This document shows positions 26,813 through 35,188 of a stretch of DNA of 64,000 bases, one piece after another (the first letter of the stretch is position 1; each line of letters opens with the position of its first letter). A model generated the notes under the pieces. That model did not search any database. It was not told the DNA's origin and saw only the letters and a program-made list of their open reading frames with translations. A program made the position numbers and the translations under genes. Source of the DNA: Streptomyces sp. CB00455 (GTDB lineage Bacteria; Actinomycetota; Actinomycetes; Streptomycetales; Streptomycetaceae); assembly GCF_001905445.1 (NCBI RefSeq), contig NZ_LIVQ01000003.1, forward strand, positions 1 to 64,000, given 5' to 3'.

Positions 26813-27082
26813 GTGAATGCCACTGATCTCCCCGGTTCCGCCGGGTCCCCCGGCTCCCCTGACGAGGCCCCCACCTGTTCCGCCAAGGGCTGCCGCGACG
26901 CCGCCGTCTGGGTCCTGGCGTGGAACAACCCGAAGCTGCACGCGCCGGAGCGGCGCAAGACGTGGCTGGCGTGCGAGGAGCACCGCGAACACCTCTCCCA
27001 CTTCCTCGGGGTCCGCGGTTTCCTGAAGGACGTCGTGGCGTTCGGCGAGTGGGTCCGGCCCGAGGGCTCGGAACGCATCTGA
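26813..27082 (+). CDS. Small Cys/His-containing conserved hypothetical protein
   Basis: An 89-residue cytoplasmic protein. CSAKGCRDAAVWVLAWNNPK carries two Cys (CxxxxC), and TWLACEEHREHLSHFL carries a Cys and several His, together a plausible zinc site. The GTG at 26813 lies 7 bases after TAGGGT (26800-26805), which looks like a -10 box for a leaderless transcript. It is convergent with moaA. I recognise it as a conserved actinobacterial protein of unknown function. Confidence 0.75.
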   Translation: MNATDLPGSAGSPGSPDEAPTCSAKGCRDAAVWVLAWNNPKLHAPERRKTWLACEEHREHLSHFLGVRGFLKDVVAFGEWVRPEGSERI

Positions 27083-27141
27083 GCGGTCTGCCGCCGCTCG
27101 GCGACCGGTCAGCCACTGGTCGGCCACTGGTCGGCCGCCGG

Positions 27142-28131
27142 TCAACCGCCGATCGCCGACATGGGTCGGTCGGGCTGGAGGAAGGACGGGTCGTCGAGAC
27201 CGGACCCGGCCTTCTTGCCCCACATCGCCACCTTCCAGAGCCGGGCGATCTCCTCGTCCGGGGCGCCCGAGCGCAGGGCGGACCGCAGGTCCGACTCCTC
27301 GGTGGCGAACAGGCAGGTACGGATCTGGCCGTCGGCCGTGAGCCGGGTGCGGTCGCAGGCTCCGCAGAACGGCCGGGTGACGGAGGCGATGACGCCGACC
27401 GTGGCCGGGCCGCCGTCGACCACCCAGCGCTCGGCGGGAGCGGAGCCGCGCTCGTCGGCCCCTTCCTCGGTGAGCGTGAAGCGGGTGCGCAGCGAGGCGA
27501 GGATGTCGCCGGCGGTGATCATGTCGTCGCGCTTCCAGCCGTGCTGGGCGTCCAGCGGCATCTGCTCGATGAAGCGGAGCTCGTAGGCGTTCTCCACGGC
27601 CCAGGCGAGCAGGTCGGGGGCCTCGTCGTCGTTCAGGCCCGGCATCAGGACCGTATTGACCTTGACGGGGGTCAGGCCTGCGTCGCGGGCCGCTGCCATG
27701 CCCTCGATGACGTCCTTGTGGCGGTCGCGGCGGGTAAGGGTCTTGAACACCTCGGGTCGCAGCGTGTCCAGAGAAACGTTTACCCGGTCCAGGCCGGCGG
27801 CCTTCAGGGCCTGCGCCGTACGCTTGAGGCCGATGCCGTTGGTGGTCAGGGACATCCGGGGGCGGGGCTCCAGGGCCGCGCACCGCTCGACGATCCCGAC
27901 CAGGCCCGGGCGCAGCAGCGGCTCGCCGCCGGTGAAGCGGACCTCGGTGACGCCGAGCGCGGTGACGGCGATGCGGATCAGCCGGACGATCTCGTCGTCG
28001 CTGAGCAGGTCGGACTTGCCGAGCCATTGCAGGCCCTCTTCGGGCATGCAGTAAGTACACCGTAGGTTGCACCGGTCGGTGAGCGAGACGCGCAGGTCAG
28101 TGGCCACGCGGCCGTAAGTGTCGAGAAGCAC
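27142..28131 (-). CDS. moaA: GTP 3',8-cyclase (molybdenum cofactor biosynthesis)
   Basis: A 329-residue radical-SAM enzyme catalysing the first step of molybdopterin synthesis. The N-terminal [4Fe-4S] motif has C21, C25 and C28 (TDRCNLRCTYCMPEEG); RFTGGEPLLRPGL is the GGE motif; the C-terminal second cluster is in FCGACDRTRLTADGQIRTCL; and the essential C-terminal GG is present (SAIGG). GTG at 28131 behind GGAGGGGG is the best start. No other moa gene is adjacent. Confidence 0.96.
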   Translation of the reverse strand: MLLDTYGRVATDLRVSLTDRCNLRCTYCMPEEGLQWLGKSDLLSDDEIVRLIRIAVTALGVTEVRFTGGEPLLRPGLVGIVERCAALEPRPRMSLTTNGIGLKRTAQALKAAGLDRVNVSLDTLRPEVFKTLTRRDRHKDVIEGMAAARDAGLTPVKVNTVLMPGLNDDEAPDLLAWAVENAYELRFIEQMPLDAQHGWKRDDMITAGDILASLRTRFTLTEEGADERGSAPAERWVVDGGPATVGVIASVTRPFCGACDRTRLTADGQIRTCLFATEESDLRSALRSGAPDEEIARLWKVAMWGKKAGSGLDDPSFLQPDRPMSAIGG

Positions 28132-28201
28132 GGTGGGCCCCCTCCCTGTCCGGTTTCCGTAGAGGTTCGCGCAGCTGTGGACGAGCCGCATGCGCTGTGT
28201 T

Positions 28202-28289
28202 CGAGCCTACGCGACGGCCGAGGCTCGTAGGGGCGCCCGAACGAACGAGACGCGACATGGCCACGTCGTAGGGACGTACGACGTGGCCA
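28202..28289. repeat. Two inverted repeats between moaA and the symporter gene
   Basis: CGAGCCT/AGGCTCG (28202-28208 and 28221-28227) lies in the moaA upstream region. The perfect 13-bp TGGCCACGTCGTA/TACGACGTGGCCA (28258-28270 and 28277-28289) lies just downstream of the symporter stop and is probably its terminator. No strong T-tract is present. Confidence 0.55.
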
Positions 28290-28309
28290 CGCACGGTGTT
28301 CGGACGATC

Positions 28310-29938
28310 TCAGTGCGCCCCTGTTCCGGTGAGGGAGCGGACCTCCAGTTCGGCGAACTTGGCGGCATCGGCCTTGTCTTTGGAGAGGACGGTTCCCAGC
28401 CAGCCGAGGAGGAAGCCGAGCGGGATGGAGATGATGCCCGGGTTCTCCAGCGGGAACCAGTAGAAGTCGGCGTCCTTGAACATCGAGGTGGGTTTGCCGG
28501 AGACGACCGGGGAGAACAGCACCAGGCCGACCGCCGAGACCAGGCCGCCGTAGATGGACCAGAGAGCGCCCCGGGTGGTGAAGCGCTTCCAGAAGAGGCT
28601 GTAGAGGATGGTCGGGAGGTTGGCGGAGGCGGCGACCGCGAAGGCGAGGGCGACCAGTCCGGCGACGTTCAGGTCGCGGGCGAGGGCGCCCAGGCCGATG
28701 GCGACGGCGCCGATGACCACGGTCGACCAGCGGGCGGCGCGCACTTCCTCCTTCTCCGTGGCGTTCCCCTTGCGGATCACGTTGACGTAGAGGTCGTGCG
28801 CGAAGGAGGACGAGGAGGCCAGGGTAAGGCCGGCGACCACCGCGAGGATGGTGGCGAAGGCGACCGCGGAGATCACGGCGAGCAGGACGGCGCCGCCGGT
28901 GGATCCGGCGCCGCCGCCGATCTCCTGGGCGAGCAGCGGGGCCGCGGTGTTGCCGGCCTTGTTGGAGGCCAGGATGTCGGCGCGCTTGAGCAGTGCGGCG
29001 GCGCCGAAGCCCAGGGCGATGGTCATCAGGTAGAAGGCGCCGATGATGCCGATGGCCCAGTTCACGGACTTGCGGGCGGCCTTGGCGGTGGGGACGGTGT
29101 AGAAGCGGATCAGGATGTGCGGCAGTCCGGCTGTGCCGAGGACGAGGGCGATGCCGAGGGAGAGGAAGTCCAGCTTCGTGGTGGCGTCCTTGCCGTACTT
29201 CATCCCCGGTTCCAGGAACTTGGCGCCCTGTCCGCTGTTCTCGGCGGCCTGGCCCAGCAGGTCGGAGATGTTGAAGTGGAACTTCAGCAGCACCAGGAAG
29301 GTGATGAGCAGGGTGCCCGCGATCAGCAGGACGGCCTTGATCATCTGGACCCAGGTGGTGCCCTTCATGCCGCCGATGGTCACGTAGAGGATCATCAGCA
29401 GGCCGACCAGTGCGACGACGGCGACCTTGCCGCCGTCGCTGGTGATGCCCAGGAGCAGGGAGACGAGGACGCCCGCGCCGGCCATCTGGGCGAGCAGGTA
29501 GAAGATCGAGACGACGATGGTGGAGGTACCGGCTGCGGTGCGGACCGGCCGCTGGCGCATCCGGTACGCGAGGACGTCGCCCATCGTGTAGCGCCCGGAG
29601 TTGCGCAGCGGCTCGGCGACGAGCAGCAGGGCTACGAGCCAGGCCACGAGGAAGCCGATGGAGTAGAGGAAGCCGTCGTAGCCGAAGAGGGCGATGGCTC
29701 CGGCGATGCCGAGGAAGGACGCGGCGGACATGTAGTCGCCGGAGATCGCCAGGCCGTTCTGGAAGCCGCTGAACTGGCGGCCGCCGGCGTAGAAGTCGGC
29801 GGCGTCCTTGGTCTGGCGGCCCGCCCGGATCGTGATGATCAGGGTGGCGACGACGAACAGTCCGAACAGCGTGATGATCAGCGGGCGGTGCTCGGTGGCG
29901 CCGGCCGCAACGGTCGTCAGGTGCAGGGCGGCGCTCAT
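28310..29938 (-). CDS. actP: Cation/acetate symporter (ActP-like, SSS family)
   Basis: A 542-residue sodium:solute symporter with about 13 membrane segments. The family signature includes the N-terminal FYAGGRQFSGFQNGLAISGD and MSAASFLGIAGAIALFGYDG, with later GTAGLPHILIRFYTVPTAKA. The sequence is closest in feel to acetate/pyruvate-type symporters. Translationally coupled by a 4-base overlap to the upstream DUF485 gene, the usual accessory partner of ActP. Confidence 0.9.
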   Translation of the reverse strand: MSAALHLTTVAAGATEHRPLIITLFGLFVVATLIITIRAGRQTKDAADFYAGGRQFSGFQNGLAISGDYMSAASFLGIAGAIALFGYDGFLYSIGFLVAWLVALLLVAEPLRNSGRYTMGDVLAYRMRQRPVRTAAGTSTIVVSIFYLLAQMAGAGVLVSLLLGITSDGGKVAVVALVGLLMILYVTIGGMKGTTWVQMIKAVLLIAGTLLITFLVLLKFHFNISDLLGQAAENSGQGAKFLEPGMKYGKDATTKLDFLSLGIALVLGTAGLPHILIRFYTVPTAKAARKSVNWAIGIIGAFYLMTIALGFGAAALLKRADILASNKAGNTAAPLLAQEIGGGAGSTGGAVLLAVISAVAFATILAVVAGLTLASSSSFAHDLYVNVIRKGNATEKEEVRAARWSTVVIGAVAIGLGALARDLNVAGLVALAFAVAASANLPTILYSLFWKRFTTRGALWSIYGGLVSAVGLVLFSPVVSGKPTSMFKDADFYWFPLENPGIISIPLGFLLGWLGTVLSKDKADAAKFAELEVRSLTGTGAH

Positions 29939-30300
29939 TCCCCGGCCTCCATCCGTGCCTTGATGGCCGCGGCCATGGGGTCGAGCCTGCGCGCGGCGTG
30001 CCGCGAGTACAGCCAGGCGATCAGGAAGGTGGTCGCGAACTGGGCGAGCCCGAAGACGAGGGCGACGTTGATGTTGCCGAAGAGCCTGGTCCCCATGAAG
30101 CCGCCCGCGTAGTTGGACAGCAGGACGTAGAGCAGGTACCAGGCGATGAACGCCACGGTGAGGGGGAAGGCGAAGGACCGGTAGGAACGGCGCAGTTCGG
30201 TGAATTCGGGGCTCTGCTGGACCCGACCGAACTCTTCGGCGGTGGGGCCTGCCGGGGGCTTCGCCTCGCCGGCCTGCGGCGGCACTGCTTCGGTGGTCAC
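29935..30300 (-). CDS. DUF485-family membrane protein, symporter partner
   Basis: A 121-residue protein with a Pro/Glu-rich N-terminus and two membrane helices (about 48-70 and 82-105): SPEFTELRRSYRSFAFPLTV then the conserved FVAxYLLYVLLSNYAGGFM-like block. The GTG at 30300 has AAGGAGAA at about 8 bases; an upstream frame to 30429 has no such signal. ATGA overlap couples it to actP, as in the yjcH-actP arrangement. Confidence 0.88.
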   Translation of the reverse strand: MTTEAVPPQAGEAKPPAGPTAEEFGRVQQSPEFTELRRSYRSFAFPLTVAFIAWYLLYVLLSNYAGGFMGTRLFGNINVALVFGLAQFATTFLIAWLYSRHAARRLDPMAAAIKARMEAGE

Positions 30301-30558
30301 GGGGGGTTCTCCTTGTGACGCGGGTGCGGTGGGGACGACGGACAAAACGACCTCCGTGTCGGGGGACGTTGACGCTGATACCCCCTTGTCAACGGCACGG
30401 CCCGCGTGTCGGGACGGTTCAACCCCCATTGATTTAGCGGGAACTGATTTCTCGAACTGATGGCGCAGAGGGGAACGTCAAGGCTAGGTTCGCGTGTCAT
30501 GAACCCGTCCGACGTGACCGCGACCGGACGGCTTTTCCAAGGATGATCTGGAGAACCC

Positions 30559-32103
30559 ATGGCTCATCTGGGATCCGGCCGCCGGCGTGCATACGCCGTT
30601 CCGGTCGGCCTGGCGCTCACCGCCTCGCTCGCCTTCCTGCCCTCGGTGGCGGCTTCGGCCGCTCCCCTCGGCAACACGGCGGACACGGCGGCGGCCTCGA
30701 AGGCCGACCCCACGGGCCCCGAACTGTCGTACGTGGCGAACCTGACCGCCTACGGCACGGTGAAGCAGGCGAAGAAGGCCATCGAGCGCGCGGGTGGAAC
30801 GGTGGTGACGGCCCACGAGCAGATCGGGGTCGTCGTCGCTCACTCCCGCAACCCCGAGTTCGCCAAGCAGCTGCGGACGCAGCGCGCCCTCTTCGTGTCC
30901 GTGGGCGCCTCGCGTACGGCCCCGCTGTCGCCGGTGCAGACGAAGGAAGAGGGCACGACGCAGACGCTGAGCGCGGCGGACGCCGCCAAGGCCGCGGCGC
31001 AGGCCGCACCCGGTGAGGAGCCGCTGGAGCCCAACCAGTGGGACCTGCGGGCGATCAGGGCCGACCAGGCCCACAAGATCAACGACGGCAGCCGTGACGT
31101 CACCGTGGGCGTCATCGACACGGGCGTGGACGACACCCACCCCGATCTGGCGCCGAACTTCTCCGCGGACCAGTCCGCCAACTGCGTCGGCGGTGTCGCC
31201 GACACCTCCGCGGGCGCCTGGCGGCCCTACGCGGACGGCAGCGACCACGGCACGCACGTGGCCGGCACCATCGCGGCCGCGCGCAACGGGATAGGCGTCG
31301 CCGGTGTCGCACCCGGCGTCAAGGTCGCCGCGATCAAGGTGAGCGAGCCCGCGACCAGCCTCTTCTACACCGAGGCCGTCGTCTGCGGCTTCATGTTCGC
31401 CGCCGAGAAGGGGATCGAGGTGACCAACAACAGCTACTACGTCGACCCCTGGAACTACACCTGCAAGAACGACGACGACCAGAAGGCGCTGGTGGAGGCC
31501 CTCACCCGGGCGACGAAGTACGCCGAGCGCAAGGGCGTGCTCAGCGTGGCCTCGGCCGGCAACTCCGACCACGACCTGGCGGCCGCCTCCATCGAGGACA
31601 CCACCAGCCCGAACGACAGCACTGCGGTGACGCGCACCATCGACCCCAAGGTCTGCCTGGACATGCCCACCCAGCTGCCGGGTGTCGTCACGGTGAGCGC
31701 GACCGGCGACAAGGGCTTCAAGTCGTACTACTCCAGCTACGGCCTGGGCGTCGTGGACGTCGCGGCCCCCGGCGGCGACAAGTACCAGGTCCCGGGCACC
31801 CCGGACGCCAACGGCCGCGTGCTGTCCACCCTGCCGGGCGGCGGCTACGGCTACAAGCAAGGCACCTCGATGGCCGGTCCGCACGTCGCCGGTGTCGCGG
31901 CCCTGCTCAAGAGCGCGCACCCCTACGCCACGCCGTCGCAGCTCCAGGCGATGCTGAAGGCCCAGGCGACGAAGGCGGCCTGCCCGGAGAAGATCTACGA
32001 CGCGGCCGGCACGCTGGTCGACGCCGCCACCTGCAACAGCAAGTGGGGCCAGACCGGTTACTACGGATACGGCGTGGTCGACGCGCTGAAGGCCGTCCGG
32101 TAG
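30559..32103 (+). CDS. Secreted subtilisin-like serine protease (S8 family)
   Basis: A 514-residue exported protease. A signal peptide (about 1-35) and an I9-like propeptide (about 50-155) precede the S8 catalytic domain with D187 (VIDTGVDDTHPD), H230 (DHGTHVAGT) and S437 (GTSMAGPHVAGVAALL). The oxyanion Asn is in SVASAGNSDHD. Several cysteines (about 209, 273, 345 and near the C-terminus) could form disulfides. It should degrade extracellular protein after self-processing. Read divergently from the DUF485-actP operon across 258 bases. Confidence 0.94.
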   Translation: MAHLGSGRRRAYAVPVGLALTASLAFLPSVAASAAPLGNTADTAAASKADPTGPELSYVANLTAYGTVKQAKKAIERAGGTVVTAHEQIGVVVAHSRNPEFAKQLRTQRALFVSVGASRTAPLSPVQTKEEGTTQTLSAADAAKAAAQAAPGEEPLEPNQWDLRAIRADQAHKINDGSRDVTVGVIDTGVDDTHPDLAPNFSADQSANCVGGVADTSAGAWRPYADGSDHGTHVAGTIAAARNGIGVAGVAPGVKVAAIKVSEPATSLFYTEAVVCGFMFAAEKGIEVTNNSYYVDPWNYTCKNDDDQKALVEALTRATKYAERKGVLSVASAGNSDHDLAAASIEDTTSPNDSTAVTRTIDPKVCLDMPTQLPGVVTVSATGDKGFKSYYSSYGLGVVDVAAPGGDKYQVPGTPDANGRVLSTLPGGGYGYKQGTSMAGPHVAGVAALLKSAHPYATPSQLQAMLKAQATKAACPEKIYDAAGTLVDAATCNSKWGQTGYYGYGVVDALKAVR

Positions 32104-32202
32104 CACGGACGGCTCGGGTGCCTCCACCGGCGCCGGGGGCGGGGACGGGGGCGGGACCGGTGGCTCCGTGAGCACCGGCCGCCCCCGGAGCCTCCGGCGC
32201 CG

Positions 32203-32266
32203 GCCCGCACGCGGAAGGGGCCCGCACGCGGAAGGGGCCGGCGGGATCTCCCGCCGGCCCCTTCCG
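32203..32266 (+). terminator. Strong terminator preceded by a tandem 17-bp duplication
   Basis: GCCCGCACGCGGAAGGG occurs twice head-to-tail (32203-32219 and 32220-32236). The second copy forms part of a perfect 17-bp inverted repeat, 32229-32245 with 32250-32266, loop ATCT. It lies between the convergent protease and alcohol dehydrogenase genes. The duplication supplies a second copy of the left stem arm, so two alternative stems are possible. Confidence 0.75.
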
Positions 32267-32287
32267 GCGTTGCCGGCGCGCTCGGGG

Positions 32288-33331
32288 TCAGGGCTTGATC
32301 AGCACCTTGAGCGCACTGCGGTCGTCCATTGCGCGGTAGCCGTCGGGGACCTCGTCCAGGCTGACGGCGCGGTCGAAGACGGGCGCCGGGTCGATGGCGC
32401 CGCTGAGCACGTCCGCCAGCAGCTCCGGGATGTAGGCGCGGACCGGGGCCACGCCGCCGCGCAGGGTCAGGTTGCGGTCGAACATCACGCCGAGGTCGAG
32501 CCCCGTGCCGCTGCCGTGGGGGACACCGACGTAGCCGATGGACCCGCCGTCGCGGGTGATGCCGACGGCGGTGCGCATGGACTGCTCGGTGCCGACGGCC
32601 TCGATGACGGCGTGGGCGCCCTGGCCGCCGGTGAGTTCGCGCACGGCCGCCTCGGCGGCTTCCCCGCGCTCGGCCACGACGTCGGTGGCGCCGAAGAGCC
32701 GGGCGATGTCCGTGCGGACGGTGTGGCGGCCCAGGGCGATGATCCGCTCGGCGCCCAGGCGCCTGGCGGCGAGGACGCCGCACAGGCCGACGGCGCCGTC
32801 ACCGACGACGGCCACGGTGGAGCCCTTGCGCACGCCCGCGCCCAGCGCCGCGTGGTGGCCGGTGCCCATGACGTCCGACAGGGCGAGGAGCCCGGTCAGC
32901 AGGTGGTCGTCGGAGACGGCCTCGGCGGGCAGTTTCACCAGGGTGCCGTCGGCGTGCGGCACGCGCACGGCCTCGCCCTGGCCGCCGTCGTGGCCGACCG
33001 AGCCCCAGAAACCGCCGTCGGCGCAGGAGGTGAACAGGCCCTCCGTGCAGTAGTCGCAGGTCCCGTCCGACCACATGAAGGGCGCGACGACCAGGTCGCC
33101 GGCGCGCAGGCCGCCGACGGCGGAGCCGGTCTCCTCGACGACGCCGAGGAACTCGTGGCCGATGCGCTGGCCGGGCCGGCGGGCGGCCTCGCCGCGGTAG
33201 GCCCACAGGTCGCTGCCGCAGATGCAGGCGCGCAGGACGCGGACGACGGCGTCCTCGGGGCGCTGGATCGCAGCGTCGGGCACCTCCTCCACGCGTATGT
33301 CGTGCGGGGCGTGGATGACGGTGGCACGCAT
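32288..33331 (-). CDS. Zinc-dependent alcohol dehydrogenase (MDR superfamily)
   Basis: A 347-residue NAD(P)-dependent dehydrogenase. Catalytic zinc ligands C38, H59 and E60 are present (ACICGSDLWAY, IGHEFLG). The structural zinc lobe has C92, C95 and C103, while the expected first cysteine is Asp (D89, WSDGTCDYC), a variation seen in one clade. The Rossmann motif is VAVVGDGAVGLCGVLAARRL. The substrate is unknown. It is oriented like the lipid-enzyme pair upstream but separated from it by about 32 bases and no overlap; co-transcription is possible. Confidence 0.92.
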   Translation of the reverse strand: MRATVIHAPHDIRVEEVPDAAIQRPEDAVVRVLRACICGSDLWAYRGEAARRPGQRIGHEFLGVVEETGSAVGGLRAGDLVVAPFMWSDGTCDYCTEGLFTSCADGGFWGSVGHDGGQGEAVRVPHADGTLVKLPAEAVSDDHLLTGLLALSDVMGTGHHAALGAGVRKGSTVAVVGDGAVGLCGVLAARRLGAERIIALGRHTVRTDIARLFGATDVVAERGEAAEAAVRELTGGQGAHAVIEAVGTEQSMRTAVGITRDGGSIGYVGVPHGSGTGLDLGVMFDRNLTLRGGVAPVRAYIPELLADVLSGAIDPAPVFDRAVSLDEVPDGYRAMDDRSALKVLIKP

Positions 33332-33363
33332 GGTGGTGCAGCCCTCCCGATCAGGGGGTTGGT

Positions 33364-34059
33364 TCAGTCTTGTATGACCCGCCTACGGTACGCCTGCGCC
33401 GGCGCCAGTGCGCCCATGGCCAGGAGGTACTGGGCCGCGAGGTAGGTGGCCATGATCCAGAAGTCGGGGCGGGGCAGCTGGGGCCACTGGGCGACCCCGG
33501 TCGCGATGAGCGTGTCGGAGAGCAGGAACAGCGCCCCGCCGGCCCCGGCCGCGCGGCCGAGGGCGCTGGAGCGGTAGGCCATGGCGGTGAGCAGCAGGCT
33601 GTAGCCGGCGACGGGGACGCGCAGGCCGGCCGGGAGGTCGGGCCACAGGAGGGCGACGGTACCGAGCAGGGCGAGGGCGTAGGCGCCGCCCAGGAGCGGG
33701 TTCGTGCCGCGGCGGCCGAAGAGCACGAGGTAGCAGACGTGGCCGGCGGCGAAGGAGCCCATGCCGATCAGGAAGGCGGGCTCGGCGTCGAAGAGCAGGG
33801 CGACGTCCCCGCCCCAGCCGAAGAGCAGGGCGGCGACGAGCAGTCGGGGGGGCCGGAGGGTGAGGACGAAGGCCACCAGCAGCGGCATCAGCAGCGGCTT
33901 GGCGAGGAGGTGCCCGAGGTGCCAGCCGGCGAGCAGCGAGACCAGGTCGGCGGCGGCGGCCGCGCCGAAGGCGGCGAGCAGCACGCGGGATGCGGGGCCG
34001 GATCCGGCGGCGACGGGGCGGACGGCCCAGGAGGGCGTGCGGGACTCGGTCGCGCTCAC
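33364..34059 (-). CDS. YhhN/TMEM86-family protein (lysoplasmalogenase-like)
   Basis: A 231-residue membrane protein with about eight segments. It matches the YhhN/TMEM86 family: KPLLMPLLVAFVL near residue 50, LLFGWGGDVALLFDAEPAFL with the conserved GD, GMGSFAAGHVCYLVLF, and LFLLSDTLIA. In animals TMEM86 hydrolyses the vinyl-ether bond of lysoplasmalogens; bacterial members share this activity in some species. The GTG at 34059 overlaps the stop of the fatty-acid-hydroxylase gene by 4 bases (GTGA), so the two products are made together. Confidence 0.85.
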   Translation of the reverse strand: MSATESRTPSWAVRPVAAGSGPASRVLLAAFGAAAAADLVSLLAGWHLGHLLAKPLLMPLLVAFVLTLRPPRLLVAALLFGWGGDVALLFDAEPAFLIGMGSFAAGHVCYLVLFGRRGTNPLLGGAYALALLGTVALLWPDLPAGLRVPVAGYSLLLTAMAYRSSALGRAAGAGGALFLLSDTLIATGVAQWPQLPRPDFWIMATYLAAQYLLAMGALAPAQAYRRRVIQD

Positions 34060-35057
34060 GCGGCGTGCTCCGGGGTCGTGGTGTGCGCGCCGGGGGTCTG
34101 CGCGGACGGGGCGGGGGCGGCGGCCGGGGCGGAGGCGTCGGGGGTCTGCGCGGCCGGCAGCGCGGAGGCGGGCGTCGCGGAGGCGTCGGACGACGCTGCG
34201 GAGGCGGGCGGCGCTGCGGCCGCGGGCGGCGACGGCTGCCATCCCGGGCCGCGGAAGACCCGGCCGGCACGCTCGCGCCAGCTGGAGGCGGCGCGGACGT
34301 CGCGGGCGATGGCGGCGTACTCGTGGGTGGCCACGCGCAGCGGGTTGTGGGTGTCGATGTTCTTGGTGAGCCCGTAGACGGGCCGCTCCGTCTCCCCGAC
34401 CCAGGAGCCGAACATCCGGTCCCAGACGATCAGGATCCCGCCGAAGTTGCGGTCCAGGTAACCGCCTTGGGAGGCGTGGTGGACGCGGTGGTGTGAGGGG
34501 GTGTTGAAGACGTACTCGTAGGCGCGGGGCAGCTTGCCGATGCGCTCGGTGTGGACCCAGAACTGGTAGAGGAGGTTGATCCCGTAACAGAAGGGGATCG
34601 CCGCGGGGTGCACGCCGAGGGCCACCATCGGCAGGTAGAACCACCAGGTCGTGGCGCTGGTCCAGGGCTGGCGCAGGGCGGTCGTCAGATTGAACCGCCG
34701 GCTGCTGTGGTGGACCACGTGGCAGGCCCACAGGATGCGGATGACGTGGTGGCCGCGGTGCTGCCAGTAGTAGAGGAAGTCCTGGGCGAGGAGCATCAGC
34801 AGGGCGGTCCACCACAGGAACGGCACGCGCAGCGGGGTGAGTTCGTAGACGGCCGTGAACACCGCGACGACCGGGATCTTCCACAGCAGGTCGAACCCGA
34901 TGCTGCCGATCCCCATGGTGACGCTCGTGACCGCGTCCTTGGTGTCGTACCCGGTGGCGCCCTCGTCGGGATGCAGCCGGTAGCTCACCACCTCGATGAC
35001 GGTGAGCAGCACGAAGGCCGGTATGGACCACAGCACGACATCGGGCAGGTTCGGCAT
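34056..35057 (-). CDS. Fatty acid hydroxylase/sterol desaturase-family protein resembling alkylglycerol monooxygenase
   Basis: A 333-residue integral membrane di-iron enzyme. Three histidine clusters are visible: WQHRGHH (H100-H104), CHVVHHSSRRFN (H113-H117) and TPSHHRVHH (about 190-198). Membrane segments occur around 8-25, 45-70, 78-95 and 135-165. The stretches HHSS..N..TALRQ, NLLYQFWVHTE, NTPSHHRVHH and VYGLT closely recall animal alkylglycerol monooxygenase (TMEM195/AGMO), which cleaves ether lipids. The last 50 residues are Ala/Pro-rich low complexity. ATG at 35057 with TATGGT 6 bases upstream suggests a leaderless mRNA. Two palindromes lie further upstream. Confidence 0.88.
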   Translation of the reverse strand: MPNLPDVVLWSIPAFVLLTVIEVVSYRLHPDEGATGYDTKDAVTSVTMGIGSIGFDLLWKIPVVAVFTAVYELTPLRVPFLWWTALLMLLAQDFLYYWQHRGHHVIRILWACHVVHHSSRRFNLTTALRQPWTSATTWWFYLPMVALGVHPAAIPFCYGINLLYQFWVHTERIGKLPRAYEYVFNTPSHHRVHHASQGGYLDRNFGGILIVWDRMFGSWVGETERPVYGLTKNIDTHNPLRVATHEYAAIARDVRAASSWRERAGRVFRGPGWQPSPPAAAAPPASAASSDASATPASALPAAQTPDASAPAAAPAPSAQTPGAHTTTPEHAA

Positions 35058-35063
35058 GACCGC

Positions 35064-35135
35064 ACCATAGAGGCGCTCCCGGGGGTGCCGCTAGGGGTTG
35101 TTACCGATCGGTATCCGTCCGCGTTACCGTCGGTA
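35064..35135 (-). promoter_or_regulatory. Promoter and twin palindromic operator candidates of the lipid-enzyme pair
   Basis: TACCGATCGGTA (35102-35113) is a perfect 12-bp palindrome and TACCGTCGGTA (35125-35135) an 11-bp one, spaced by 11 bases. The -10 TATGGT (35064-35069, minus strand) sits next to the ATG at 35057. The palindromes lie about 45-78 bases upstream of the predicted start. They look like repressor or activator half-sites of TetR type; no regulator gene is adjacent. Confidence 0.5.
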
Positions 35136-35149
35136 CAGGCCCGGCCTCC

Positions 35150-35184
35150 GGGGCGCCCGCGGTCCGCGCGGTCCGAGGCGCCCC
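35150..35184 (-). terminator. Possible terminator after the amidohydrolase operon
   Basis: GGGGCGCC (35150-35157) and GGCGCCCC (35177-35184) form an 8-bp stem directly downstream of the last amidohydrolase stop. No T-tract. Confidence 0.4.
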
Positions 35185-35188
35185 CGTG

